A stretch of 50,473 nt of DNA, from NCBI RefSeq assembly GCF_029961145.1, contig NZ_JASBRG010000006.1, forward strand, positions 1-50,473, in the 5' to 3' direction. The notes under the pieces were generated by a model, which had not been told where the DNA came from, searched no databases, and saw only the letters and a list, made by a program, of their open reading frames with translations. This DNA comes from Pinibacter soli. Its GTDB lineage: Bacteria; Bacteroidota; Bacteroidia; Chitinophagales; Chitinophagaceae. A program made the position numbers and the translations under genes. Positions 25,661 to 33,886 of the stretch are shown piece after piece (the stretch's first letter is position 1; each line of letters begins with the position of its first letter).

Positions 25661-25918
25661 TTATGCTGGTTTGTTTGCAGTAATGTATTCGGCCATTGTT
25701 CTTACAGATTGAAAAACTTTCGGGCCATCATCTGCATTGGTGAGTTTTATGTTGTACTCCTGTTGCAAAAGCACAATCAGTTCGAGGGCGTCAATGGAAT
25801 CCAATCCAAGGCCTTCTACAAAAAGCGGTTGATCATCGCCAATGTCTTCAGGTTTCAAGTGCTTCAAATTCAGTTGTTGAATGATCTGTGCCTTAAGGTC
25901 GGCCATCAATTTTTCCAT
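25661..25918 (-). CDS. acyl carrier protein
   Basis: An 85-residue ACP with the phosphopantetheine attachment site Ser41 in GLGLDSIDALEL. It carries the growing chain. It lies seven bases after the truncated ketosynthase-like gene and 25 bases before the catalytic KS gene, all on one strand. It is one of two ACPs in the cluster; their division of labour is unknown. Confidence 0.9.
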   Translation of the reverse strand: MEKLMADLKAQIIQQLNLKHLKPEDIGDDQPLFVEGLGLDSIDALELIVLLQQEYNIKLTNADDGPKVFQSVRTMAEYITANKPA

Positions 25919-25925
25919 AAAAAAA

Positions 25926-26591
25926 TTATGAGTATAGTTTATTAATATTTTCTAGTGTAAACGGATTTGTTTTGTCTGCGACATCTTTTTCCAAAAGAAA
26001 CAGTGCCGCTTCATAGCTGTCGCCCATTAGTTCCAGCCACCCAAAAATACAAGCTTTATTGGTGTTCTGTTGCATCAGGGTTTGTACATATTGATGCAGG
26101 AACTTCGCTTCAAATTTATCAAACACAAAAAAAGCATTTTCGCCTTTGAAGCCGTTTTTTATACAAATTTCGCCAATCACAATATTGGGCAAAGTGTACA
26201 CGAATAGCGCGGGGCTCGCAATGTCCTTTATGGTGTCGAAATATTTTTGATCTGCATCCAGGCTAGAGCTTGCATTCGCAAAAACCACACTTATTTCATC
26301 CGGCTTGTATCTTTCTTTTAAGTCGGTTCCAGATAACAGGTTTTCAGAAACCAGTAAACCGAGTTTTGACAAGTTATCCATTTTGAAAAATTTTGGATAA
26401 CTGAGTCCCATTTGCCGATAGGCGCTTACCAGAAAATCATCTGTGTGCTGGGCGGACGCTTCTTTCCAGACAAGGTGATCGTCTTTTTCAATCGCACCAT
26501 TTCTGAAAATGCTATACCCCGTGATATACACTCCGCCGGGAACATTTTCTCGGGAAAGCGAGCCAGACTCAATATTTGCCGAATGCGTCAT
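25926..26591 (-). CDS. half-length ketosynthase-like protein without active site
   Basis: A 221-residue protein that aligns in style with the N-terminal half of ketosynthases (VYITGYSIF..., then PDEISVVFANASSS). The nucleophile region reads NAFFVFDKFE, without Cys, and the C-terminal half with the two His motifs is absent. It is not an obvious frameshift remnant, since the reading frame is clean and its start (ATG at 26591) overlaps the flavoprotein stop in TAATG. It may be a second, structural partner of a ketosynthase or a starter-specificity subunit. The function is not known to me. Confidence 0.7.
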   Translation of the reverse strand: MTHSANIESGSLSRENVPGGVYITGYSIFRNGAIEKDDHLVWKEASAQHTDDFLVSAYRQMGLSYPKFFKMDNLSKLGLLVSENLLSGTDLKERYKPDEISVVFANASSSLDADQKYFDTIKDIASPALFVYTLPNIVIGEICIKNGFKGENAFFVFDKFEAKFLHQYVQTLMQQNTNKACIFGWLELMGDSYEAALFLLEKDVADKTNPFTLENINKLYS

Positions 26592-27838
26592 TATCTTTTC
26601 CCCATTGATTCTTCCAGAGTAATCACTTTTGCTAATTTCTCAATTGCTCTTGCATGATCTTTTACATATGGGTTTGTTGTGTCCCACACGTAACCTGCCA
26701 ATACGGAGCAAATCATGTTTTGAATTTCCGGCACTGGTTTTGGCGCAAAGAATATTTTGTGCAAAGAAGTGTCGTACCACGCGAAAACATAAGCTCTGAA
26801 TGTATTTACGCCTTGCATCATCACGTCCTGATATTCAGTTTTCCAGTCTACATCTTCTCCTTTCAGTTTGCGGATCACGAGTTTCGCAGCGATTTGGCTG
26901 GAAACCGTTGCCAGCGTTACGCCGGAAGAGAAAATAGGATCAAGGAACTCCGTTACGTTTCCTGTTAATACAAAGCCGTCGCCAAAGAATTTATCTGTTG
27001 TTGCGGACCATGATTCCAATACTCTTGTACCGAATTTCAACTCCACATTTCTAAATCTATCCGCGAGGTACGGTTCGCTTTCAATGATAGCGCGGTAAAC
27101 CGTTTCGTCGTCACCTTCAAATTGTTTGAAGAATTCCGGATCGCCTACAAAGCCCAAAGAAGTAACGCCGTTGGAAAAAGGAATTACCCAAACCCATGTG
27201 TCCGGTTTGTGTACTACAATGGTAATACGGTTTGGCTCATCGGCCATTGAACGGTTCAAATCCACGGTGTGGGCAAACAATGCTTTACGTGGTTTTTGAG
27301 TGGAGGGTCTGTCAAGATTGAAGAGCTTTGGAATTACTCTTCCATAACCACTTCCGTCGATGATGAACCGAGCTTCAATGGTTGATTTATTGCCGTCTTT
27401 GTCTTCTACCGTTGTAACGGAAGTGTGGTCGGGGTTGAATTTTATATCCGTAACAGTTGTTTCGTAATCAACAGGCACGCCCATTGATTCTACTGCGTCT
27501 GCCAGTGTTTTATCAAACTCTGCACGAGGCACTTGCCACGTCCAGTTCCATCCCTTTGTATATTGAGAAGAAAATGAAAAGTCACACACAGCGCCATCCC
27601 TCACGAATTTTGCACCTGATTTTTGCTGAAAGCCCCTTTGCTCGATGAATGGCAAAAAGCCAGCTTCGTCCAAAGCTTCCATGCAACGCGGCAATAAACT
27701 TTCGCCAATTACAAAACGCGGAAACTTTTGTTTTTCTACGATCTTTACTTTGTATCCCGCTTTGTTTACAATAGATGCCGCCACGGTTCCCGAAGGACCG
27801 GCACCGATTACAAGTACATCAACTTTTTCATTTTTCAT
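26591..27838 (-). CDS. FAD-dependent oxidoreductase, halogenase-like
   Basis: From the ATG at 27838 the protein has 415 residues and opens directly with the FAD fold (GAGPSG at 12-17). In-frame upstream ATGs (27874, 27937) fall in a repeat-like region. FPRFVIGESLLP (39-50) and WVWVIP (215-220) are the signatures of flavin-dependent halogenases, and a Lys at 73 (QKSGAKF) sits where phenol-type halogenases have their reactive lysine. Related oxidoreductases that do not halogenate share some of these motifs. With the adjacent methyltransferase it probably decorates the aryl ring. It needs a flavin reductase supplied from elsewhere. Confidence 0.75.
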   Translation of the reverse strand: MKNEKVDVLVIGAGPSGTVAASIVNKAGYKVKIVEKQKFPRFVIGESLLPRCMEALDEAGFLPFIEQRGFQQKSGAKFVRDGAVCDFSFSSQYTKGWNWTWQVPRAEFDKTLADAVESMGVPVDYETTVTDIKFNPDHTSVTTVEDKDGNKSTIEARFIIDGSGYGRVIPKLFNLDRPSTQKPRKALFAHTVDLNRSMADEPNRITIVVHKPDTWVWVIPFSNGVTSLGFVGDPEFFKQFEGDDETVYRAIIESEPYLADRFRNVELKFGTRVLESWSATTDKFFGDGFVLTGNVTEFLDPIFSSGVTLATVSSQIAAKLVIRKLKGEDVDWKTEYQDVMMQGVNTFRAYVFAWYDTSLHKIFFAPKPVPEIQNMICSVLAGYVWDTTNPYVKDHARAIEKLAKVITLEESMGKR

Positions 27839-27875
27839 ATTGCTGAGTGAGGTTTTGTTTGTTTTAATATTCATC

Positions 27876-27940
27876 GTGCGATCACGGTGTACGATATTCT
27901 TTAGAGGCATGGCCCGGATGACTTTCGTACACTGCACATT
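27876..27940. repeat. short palindrome with GTGTACGA motif
   Basis: GGTGTACGA and TCGTACAC form short arms in the gap between the methyltransferase and the flavoprotein genes, related to the palindrome at 1945-2035. It argues that the upstream ATGs of the flavoprotein are not used. Confidence 0.4.
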
Positions 27941-27944
27941 GCCT

Positions 27945-29015
27945 TTATTTTTTCCGGCATTTCAAAATCGTATGTCCCAATCCAATGTTGTCAATCTGCT
28001 CTGCTACTTCAAAGCCCGCTTCGACAACAATCTTTTTGAACACATCAGAGTGATACATCTGGCTGTTACCATTTGCCATGGCCGTAAAATACAATGATGT
28101 TTGCTGAAGCGAAAATGCTGCTGCTTCAAATTTTTGCCTGTCCCAGAAAGTTTCCATTATGAAAACATGGCCGCCCTCATTCAATGCGTTGTAACATCTT
28201 TTAAGGATGGACTCTATTTCGGCATCGGAAAAACAATCAAGGAACTGGCTCATCCAAATGGCATCGAAGCCTTTTGGAAAAGGCAGCGATTCATCTAAAA
28301 TATTTGTTTCAAAATAAGAAATACGGTCGGCCACTTCTGTTTTAGAAATTCTTTCTTTTGCAAGGCCCAATTGTCCCGGAAGATCCATCATGGTAACATC
28401 CACCTCCGGATTATATCTTGTACAGGCAACGGCCCATTTTCCCGTGTTACCACCAATGTCCAGTAATGTTTTGAACTGTGTTTTAAATATCGTTCTTAAA
28501 GCGCCGGGAAATGCATTGTCTGAATAAAAATGATCAAATTCAAACCAGCTTTTTTGCTGATGCGGTGGCAATTTCGAGAGCCCTTCATAGATCGTGTTCC
28601 AGTTGCCAAGTGTAGGCAGGCCCTCTGGCCTTCCGTTTCGAATGCTTTCTTCCAGTTTGTGAAGTCCGTGGTAACAAATGTCATGAATGAAGTTCATGTT
28701 CACATTTGTCATCTCGTCGTGCAAAACGAAATATGCAGTTTTGGTCATGTAATATTTTTCGTCCTCTACATACACAAGTCCCATTCCCAACCCCGCTTCC
28801 AGCAACACACGAACGCCATAGTGAGATATGCCTGTTTCTTTTTCAACCTCTTCCATCGTCATGCCGGTTGCCTTGTGAGTTTCCAACGTTTTCAAAATAC
28901 CGGTATTTCTTAGTGATTTTGCGGCCTGGAAAACCACAGGTGCAAATGCGATCCACTGAGCTTTTGATCTCGCATCGAGGGCTGTTTCTTCGGAAGGTGC
29001 GTTGAAAAATTGCAT
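27945..29015 (-). CDS. SAM-dependent methyltransferase, acetylserotonin O-methyltransferase-like
   Basis: From the ATG at 29015 the protein is 356 residues. The longer start at 29063 would add 16 unlikely residues and overlap the upstream ketosynthase gene. An N-terminal winged-helix dimerisation domain (MTMEEVEKETGISHYGVRVL) precedes a Rossmann domain with the SAM motif LLDIGGNTGKWA, followed by VTMMDLPGQ. Such enzymes methylate phenolic oxygens and related groups. Flexirubins often carry a ring methyl or methoxy group, so the aryl head is the likely target. O- versus C-methylation cannot be told. Confidence 0.82.
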   Translation of the reverse strand: MQFFNAPSEETALDARSKAQWIAFAPVVFQAAKSLRNTGILKTLETHKATGMTMEEVEKETGISHYGVRVLLEAGLGMGLVYVEDEKYYMTKTAYFVLHDEMTNVNMNFIHDICYHGLHKLEESIRNGRPEGLPTLGNWNTIYEGLSKLPPHQQKSWFEFDHFYSDNAFPGALRTIFKTQFKTLLDIGGNTGKWAVACTRYNPEVDVTMMDLPGQLGLAKERISKTEVADRISYFETNILDESLPFPKGFDAIWMSQFLDCFSDAEIESILKRCYNALNEGGHVFIMETFWDRQKFEAAAFSLQQTSLYFTAMANGNSQMYHSDVFKKIVVEAGFEVAEQIDNIGLGHTILKCRKK

Positions 29016-29029
29016 CGAATAGAAAGGTT

Positions 29030-30172
29030 TTAGTTTTTGCTGAAAACAAGTGCCGCATTGCATCCGCCAAAGCCGGCAGCTATTTTCAATATTTTATTAA
29101 CGTTTTTCGTAGTAATGGTATTAGGCACATTTACCGGCACCGGCACACCTATGCTTTCAAAGCCCAGGGTCGGTATGATTGTATTTTGCTTCATTGTGCT
29201 TAGCGCCACAACAGACTCCAATATTCCCGCCGCGCCAAGTGTGTGGCCGAAATACGGCTTCAAGCTATTAACCGGCACCTGCTGCAACCCAGCAATATTA
29301 ATAGCCTTTGCTTCCATTTCATCATTGTACAAAGTTGCGGTACCATGACCGGAAATAAAATCTATCGCATCGGGTTTTGCGTCAGCTTCCTGCATTGCTT
29401 TTTTAATGGCAATCGCCAATTCTTCACCTGTGCGTGAAGGGCCGGAAATATGGTTGGCATCATTGCTTACAGAACCACCGTCCAAAGTGGCGTAAGCATT
29501 TTTATTATGTTTTGATAAAATGATAGTTGCTGCAGCTTCGCCCAAATTAATACCTGAACGATCCGCGTCAAACGGCTTGCATACTTGCTTGCTGATTGCC
29601 TGGAAAGAGTTGAAGCCACTGAAAATAAACGATGATATTACATCTGCGCCGGCTACTATTACATTTTCATATTGATCTGTTTCTATCAGTCTCTTCGCAG
29701 TGAGCAGCGCTGAGATGCCTGAAATGCATGCATTGGAAATGGTAACAGGCAAATTTGGATTATGAAAATAATCAGCCACTGCTTTTGCAGAACTATGCAA
29801 AGGAAGTTGCGCTTTCATTTCACCCGTCACTATTTCGTTTTCCAGCAAAGAAATATTTCCTTTTGTGGTGGAAATGATAATTGCCGTTGATGCAGACTGT
29901 ATGTCCACATCACAAAGCGACAATGCATTTTTTATAGAGTGAATAAGAAGCTTTTCAAACTTCGTATACTTATTGGCGTTTTGAATGCCCGTGCTAAATT
30001 CTTGGTTTTTTTCCTGGGAGAAAATAGCTGCAAAAAATGGCTCGCTAAAAATCTCGGGGCGTGAATGCCGGCGTACGCCACTGTTGCCTTTCAACAGCTC
30101 ACTAAAGTTTTCAGCAGTGGTGCTGCCGAGTGGGGAGTAAATATTATCCGCGACTACAAAAACTTTTGGCAT
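29030..30172 (-). CDS. beta-ketoacyl-ACP synthase (catalytic)
   Basis: A 380-residue ketosynthase from the ATG at 30172 (MPKVFVVADN); the codon at 30181 is TTG. Active residues are Cys149 in SNACISG, His in SGHGTATLYND and His in YFGHTLGAAG. The overall sequence is more divergent than the KAS II-type at 24439, so it may handle a specific step such as starter loading or a separate alkyl chain. The downstream methyltransferase starts 14 bases after it. Confidence 0.88.
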   Translation of the reverse strand: MPKVFVVADNIYSPLGSTTAENFSELLKGNSGVRRHSRPEIFSEPFFAAIFSQEKNQEFSTGIQNANKYTKFEKLLIHSIKNALSLCDVDIQSASTAIIISTTKGNISLLENEIVTGEMKAQLPLHSSAKAVADYFHNPNLPVTISNACISGISALLTAKRLIETDQYENVIVAGADVISSFIFSGFNSFQAISKQVCKPFDADRSGINLGEAAATIILSKHNKNAYATLDGGSVSNDANHISGPSRTGEELAIAIKKAMQEADAKPDAIDFISGHGTATLYNDEMEAKAINIAGLQQVPVNSLKPYFGHTLGAAGILESVVALSTMKQNTIIPTLGFESIGVPVPVNVPNTITTKNVNKILKIAAGFGGCNAALVFSKN

Positions 30173-30253
30173 ACGTAGCAAAGTAAAAATGCAAAAATAA
30201 AAAGTAAAAAAAGGGATTGGGAATCTTTACTTGTTTATTGATTTGTTTAGGTT

Positions 30254-30679
30254 TTACATTAAATTTTTTTCTTTGAGCCATTCATCAAAAAAAGGAGGTC
30301 GCGTAAGCTGAAGGTTGGAATTTTCAAGATCAAGAAAAACCTGCACCGAAGTACCTGTCGCTACTACATCTCCAGTTTTCGCATTGTACAAAGTGTATTC
30401 AAAGTTCATTTTTGCCGCAGGCGTTGGTATATAACTTGCTTCTATAATTACCTTATCGCCATACTTCAATGATTTTTTATAATTACAGTTTACGCTTACG
30501 ATTGGCACAACATAGCCGTTTTTATAAAAATCAAGATACCGGCACCCATGAGCCTCACCAAACGCTTCTCTTCCATCTTCAAAATAACGGATGTAATGGC
30601 CATGCCACACAATGCCTAACGGATCTGCCTCATTGAACTTTACCGCTATCTCCGTTTTATGGGTCAGAACTTTTTTCAT
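30254..30679 (-). CDS. 4HBT-type acyl thioesterase
   Basis: A 141-residue single-hotdog thioesterase. The motif FNEADPLGIVWHGHYIRYFE has the Asp and His/Tyr arrangement of the 4-hydroxybenzoyl-CoA thioesterase/YbgC group. It would release or proofread acyl chains from ACP or CoA. Aryl polyene clusters regularly include such a gene. It starts close to a -7 element at 30687-30694. Confidence 0.82.
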   Translation of the reverse strand: MKKVLTHKTEIAVKFNEADPLGIVWHGHYIRYFEDGREAFGEAHGCRYLDFYKNGYVVPIVSVNCNYKKSLKYGDKVIIEASYIPTPAAKMNFEYTLYNAKTGDVVATGTSVQVFLDLENSNLQLTRPPFFDEWLKEKNLM

Positions 30680-30686
30680 AAGAGGC

Positions 30687-30694
30687 CAAACCTA
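30687..30694 (-). promoter_or_regulatory. -7 promoter element (TAGGTTTG) upstream of the thioesterase
   Basis: CAAACCTA on the plus strand reads TAGGTTTG on the minus strand, an exact TAnnTTTG match eight bases before the thioesterase ATG. It would give an almost leaderless transcript for the second half of the cluster. No good -33 partner is seen. Confidence 0.35.
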
Positions 30695-30782
30695 CGATAA
30701 TTTTTCGGTCAGAAAGCATTGAAACGGCTGGATTGTAATTTATTTTGACACCCGCGACATATAGCGGGGTTGAATAAACAAG

Positions 30783-30815
30783 AAACCCGGCTGAATCTAA
30801 AATCAACCGGGTTTT
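30783..30815 (-). terminator. hairpin between thioesterase and hypothetical gene
   Basis: AAACCCGGCTGA pairs with TCAACCGGGTTT (one mismatch) in the 374-base gap downstream of the 31054-31701 gene. It fits termination of that gene's transcript. The rest of the gap contains GGTTCGTG/CACGAACC hairpins (30829-30895), also seen at 37985-38001, 38281-38301 and 38624-38640, and no gene. Confidence 0.55.
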
Positions 30816-31053
30816 CGAGTGCCTCGGTTCGTGTCTTCACGAACCCGCGATGACGCAAACAGATAGTTCGTGGAGACACGAACCATGGCGCTCGAGAGAC
30901 ACGAACCATGGCACTCGTTGGTAAGAAGGTTTTTTTACAGAGTGAAGGAGAAGGGTCTCGAGGCAAGTGCTTATTTACCAAAGAATGAAAAAGAAGTTGT
31001 CACAAAACCTCCATTCCTTGTCAAAAAACTCAGTTAACTCCGTGGTTAAAAAA

Positions 31054-31701
31054 CTATTTCGAGAACTTGGCTATCCACTCCTCGTCCTTATGTTTCTTTA
31101 TTTCTTCGATTACATTCCAAACCGTTTTCACCCAGTAATTTCTGTAGCCAAAGCCGCCGGCCTTTCCTTCCATTCGTTCTGTATAAATTACTTTGTTGGT
31201 TTTCATGTCTACAAAAGTTACCCACAGGGAAGCTTTTTCCTGTCTTTTGGTAAGCCCTTCGGCAATAAAAACAACGCCCACGCCGGATCTTCCTTTAAAA
31301 TTGTACTTGCTTACTATTTTGCTTATGTCTGCTTCTTTGAAGCGTGCATAATCAGCATCGTTTCCTGAAAGAAATTTTGAAGGATCTATTTTATCGTTCT
31401 GCTCTTTTACGGCGGAAAGGTCGTTAGTAACATGCGTTTTTTTCAACGCTGTGCCAATGTCATATTTTTTTGCCTCATTAACGGGTACGCCATTAATTGC
31501 CTCGAACTTTGTCGGAAGATCGGTCAATGAAATTACCGTATCGCCAATCAATTTCGAGTTTGAGAAATCAATGCCCAAATAAGTTATCGGAAGATCGGTC
31601 GTAAAAACGTCTTTGGGGGTTGGTGTTTGGGCATAAACGGAGCCGATAGAAAACACGGCTAACAAAACGGAAAAGATCAGTGTTGTTTTTAAATGTTTCA
31701 T
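31054..31701 (-). CDS. exported hypothetical protein within the cluster
   Basis: A 215-residue protein with a clean signal peptide (MKHLKTTLIFSVLLAV...YAQ), then a mixed alpha/beta domain (DLPITYLGIDFSNSKLIGD, GVGVVFIAEGLTKRQEKA, LWVTFVDMKTNKVIYTERM). It is probably periplasmic or outer-membrane associated. I do not recognise the family. It is flanked by a terminator-like hairpin downstream and by the MITE upstream, so it may be transcribed separately from the pigment genes. Confidence 0.7.
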   Translation of the reverse strand: MKHLKTTLIFSVLLAVFSIGSVYAQTPTPKDVFTTDLPITYLGIDFSNSKLIGDTVISLTDLPTKFEAINGVPVNEAKKYDIGTALKKTHVTNDLSAVKEQNDKIDPSKFLSGNDADYARFKEADISKIVSKYNFKGRSGVGVVFIAEGLTKRQEKASLWVTFVDMKTNKVIYTERMEGKAGGFGYRNYWVKTVWNVIEEIKKHKDEEWIAKFSK

Positions 31702-31764
31702 ACAATGTGAATTTGATATAAAGTGTTGCTTTTCGCTTTGCGAAAAAATTAATAATTAATAATT

Positions 31765-31966
31765 CAATGTCGTTTAGTTAAGCAACTTTTCAATTACTTA
31801 GTTGCCATGTTCAGGAAAGAAATACTGCTTGTCATCCCGACGAAGGAGGGATCTGCGTGATTGTTTACGCTTAGTGTTTCGTTAGTGTTAGGCCCAGATC
31901 CCTCGTTCCTCGGGATGACAAGCGAGATGCTTTTGTTTTTTCAAACACCTTAACTAAACGACATTG
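31765..31966. mobile_element. MITE-like element, copy 1
   Basis: A 202-bp element bounded by perfect 18-bp inverted repeats CAATGTCGTTTAGTTAAG (31765-31782) and its complement (31949-31966). Flanks are AATTAATAATT and AATTAAAAATT, an 11-bp target duplication with one mismatch. The centre (31827-31923) is a palindrome with GCTTGTCATCCCGACGAAGG. It has no transposase. Copy 2 at 41827-42026 is in reverse orientation. It sits between two pigment-cluster genes. Confidence 0.8.
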
Positions 31967-32026
31967 AATTAAAAATTAATAGGTGCGGCAGCGAAACTGC
32001 GTTACCCGGCTCTTCACACTCAAAAC

Positions 32027-32473
32027 TCACAAAACTTTCGCCGGCATATCCGGTTGTACAAAAATTTTCATCTCGCACTGTGCGAGCAGTACATTGTCGT
32101 ACCAAACTTTACCCGTGATAACAGTGACATCGAAAATTGTGTTGCTCACAAAAATTTCTGTTTCAACTGTCGTACCCACTTTGGGTAAACTAAACACTTC
32201 AAAATTTTTTACTGCGCCAATGTAGCCGATAGGTGCGGGCCTGTTTTCTTTCTGCGCTTCGAAACCAACGCCAGCGGCGGCAGTTTGCGCAATGTTCTCT
32301 AAAAGACCAGGTTCACGGAACAGGCCATTTTCTACAAAGATATTATCAGCTTTTATTTTTAACGTACTGCGGGTCGCGGTTGCCTCAGATTTAACAATAG
32401 CATCAATCATCACAAATGGCGGTGCCTGAGGAATAAGTGGCTGTATATTTTCTACCGGAAAAGTTACTGTCAT
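32027..32473 (-). CDS. ApeP-like 3-hydroxyacyl-ACP dehydratase
   Basis: A 148-residue hotdog protein. IPQAPPFVMIDA corresponds to the FabZ/ApeP PHxxPxxxxD region, and EPGLLENIAQTAA keeps the central-helix Glu59 (the FabZ EAMAQ position). The GHFPG loop with the catalytic His is absent. It thus complements the dehydratase at 19632-20024, which has the His but not the acid. In proteobacterial aryl polyene systems ApeI and ApeP act together as a heteromer. It is the last gene before the MITE. Confidence 0.75.
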   Translation of the reverse strand: MTVTFPVENIQPLIPQAPPFVMIDAIVKSEATATRSTLKIKADNIFVENGLFREPGLLENIAQTAAAGVGFEAQKENRPAPIGYIGAVKNFEVFSLPKVGTTVETEIFVSNTIFDVTVITGKVWYDNVLLAQCEMKIFVQPDMPAKVL

Positions 32474-32634
32474 GGATCTATAGCGCTGTTTAGAAAATGA
32501 AGCTACGATTTTTTCAAGTTGATAGTTGAGTTGTCGGTTGTTGGGTTTTACATCCGATTCTTTCTTATAGATATTATCTGTAAGAAATCATTAAGTTGAT
32601 CGGTCTAAAGTAAAACGGCAAACGACTTCCATCT

Positions 32635-33516
32635 TCACGCTTTCCAAAAATCATAATAGTTGAACCACTGTGTGGGATATAGTTTCGCTTTTCTCTCCAT
32701 TTCTTCCACATAGTCCTTCAACAAAGCAGGAACAATTTCCGCTTTTGCTAAATGAGTATAATGCCTGGGTTCACTTGAAAAGAGGTGGTAGTGTTTGTTG
32801 GTTTCTTTAAAAGCATATACAAAAGAAACAGGCACTTTAAACGTAGATGCCAGCACGAACGGCCCGAGAGGAAATCTTGCTTCTTCGCCTAAAAATGCGT
32901 GCGAAACAGTTTTGTTTCCTTCTACAAATCTATCGGCGTGCATACAAACAAGTTCATTGTTTCTTAGCGCTTCATTGATGGCGTAGATGTGTGAAATGTC
33001 GTCTTTAATTACGATCACATTCATGTTGCGCTTGCCGGTAACACCTTCGAGATATTGTTTTATCTGTTCGTGCTCACCATCGTACATCACAATGTTGATG
33101 CGGGTTTCGAGGCGCTTCAATAAATGACCCGCAATTTCCCAGTTACCCAAATGGGCACTCAGCAGCAGGCCACCTTTGCCAAGTGCGGTGATGTTGCGCA
33201 GATTTTCTTCTCCGTCAAAGTCGAAGGTGAACTGGTTCTCCACATTTGCCATCATTACTACCTTGTCGATGATGCCCTGACCGAACACATAATAGTTTTT
33301 GTACATCATGCGGAAGGTTTTCCATTTGCTGAAATGCAAACGGTCACGAAAATAGCTATGCAAAATTTTTGATGACTTTCTGTCGAAAAGGAAATAATAC
33401 CCGGCAACAAATCTTAACAGGAAATAAGCAGGAGAAACGCCAAAGTTTTTAAGTATGGATATAAAGATCCGGTACCCCAAAGGGGTACCTTTTGATCTAC
33501 CTTGCCAGGAAGACAT
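32635..33516 (-). CDS. LpxL/HtrB-like lysophospholipid or lipid A acyltransferase
   Basis: A 293-residue protein of the lipid A acyltransferase family. The catalytic box appears as SAHLGNWEIAG (HxxxxE), with an N-terminal hydrophobic segment (PAYFLLRFVAGYYF) for the inner membrane face. Its ATG overlaps the ACP stop in TAATG, so translation is coupled to the ACP, a likely acyl donor. In flexirubin and aryl polyene clusters this enzyme probably transfers the ACP-bound chain to a lipid or alcohol acceptor. The acceptor is unknown. Confidence 0.85.
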   Translation of the reverse strand: MSSWQGRSKGTPLGYRIFISILKNFGVSPAYFLLRFVAGYYFLFDRKSSKILHSYFRDRLHFSKWKTFRMMYKNYYVFGQGIIDKVVMMANVENQFTFDFDGEENLRNITALGKGGLLLSAHLGNWEIAGHLLKRLETRINIVMYDGEHEQIKQYLEGVTGKRNMNVIVIKDDISHIYAINEALRNNELVCMHADRFVEGNKTVSHAFLGEEARFPLGPFVLASTFKVPVSFVYAFKETNKHYHLFSSEPRHYTHLAKAEIVPALLKDYVEEMERKAKLYPTQWFNYYDFWKA

Positions 33517-33779
33517 TAAGCAAATTCTTTAGCATTAACGCGGGAAATGATGTAGTTGTAAAAATCCTCGAAGGTTACAATTCCTACAAAATCTTCTGGT
33601 TTTACTTTGAAAGCAAAGTTGCTTTCAATAACCACTACAAGGTCAATGTAATCCAGGCTATCGAGTTCAAGCGTTTCTTTAAGGTTAGCATTGGCAGTAA
33701 TTTTATCCGCAGGCACTTCAAACTCTTCAACCAGGAATTCATTGATTTTCCCGATTATTTCTTCATTACTCATTTTCAT
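33516..33779 (-). CDS. acyl carrier protein
   Basis: An 87-residue ACP with Ser41 in LELDSLDYIDL as the phosphopantetheine site; the ATG at 33773 (MSNEEII) would make it 85 residues. It directly precedes the acyltransferase gene with a one-base overlap. A perfect hairpin separates it from the ketosynthase gene upstream. The more hydrophobic helix II (DYIDLVVVIE) differs from the other ACP of the cluster, so the two may serve different chains. Confidence 0.92.
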   Translation of the reverse strand: MKMSNEEIIGKINEFLVEEFEVPADKITANANLKETLELDSLDYIDLVVVIESNFAFKVKPEDFVGIVTFEDFYNYIISRVNAKEFA

Positions 33780-33810
33780 TATTTTTCATTAAGGGGTTAA
33801 ACATTTCTTG

Positions 33811-33867
33811 GTAGAGACAAGGCATTGCAATGTCTTTTGGACAGACAAGGCAATGCCTTGTCTCTAC
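33811..33867. repeat. perfect 18-bp hairpin between KS and ACP genes
   Basis: GTAGAGACAAGGCATTGC (33811-33828) is the exact complement of GCAATGCCTTGTCTCTAC (33850-33867). It belongs to the GTAGAGAC...GTCTCTAC type of palindrome found in many bacterial genomes. In the transcript it would form a strong stem inside the operon, with no U-tail for termination, so processing or partial attenuation is possible. Confidence 0.75.
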
Positions 33868-33886
33868 TACCGCTGGGTTAATTTTT

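Noticed and set aside
30709-30981. Possible gene in the 374-base gap before the thioesterase
   Set aside because: The ORF is built from GGTTCGTG/CACGAACC hairpins and has no recognisable protein signature.
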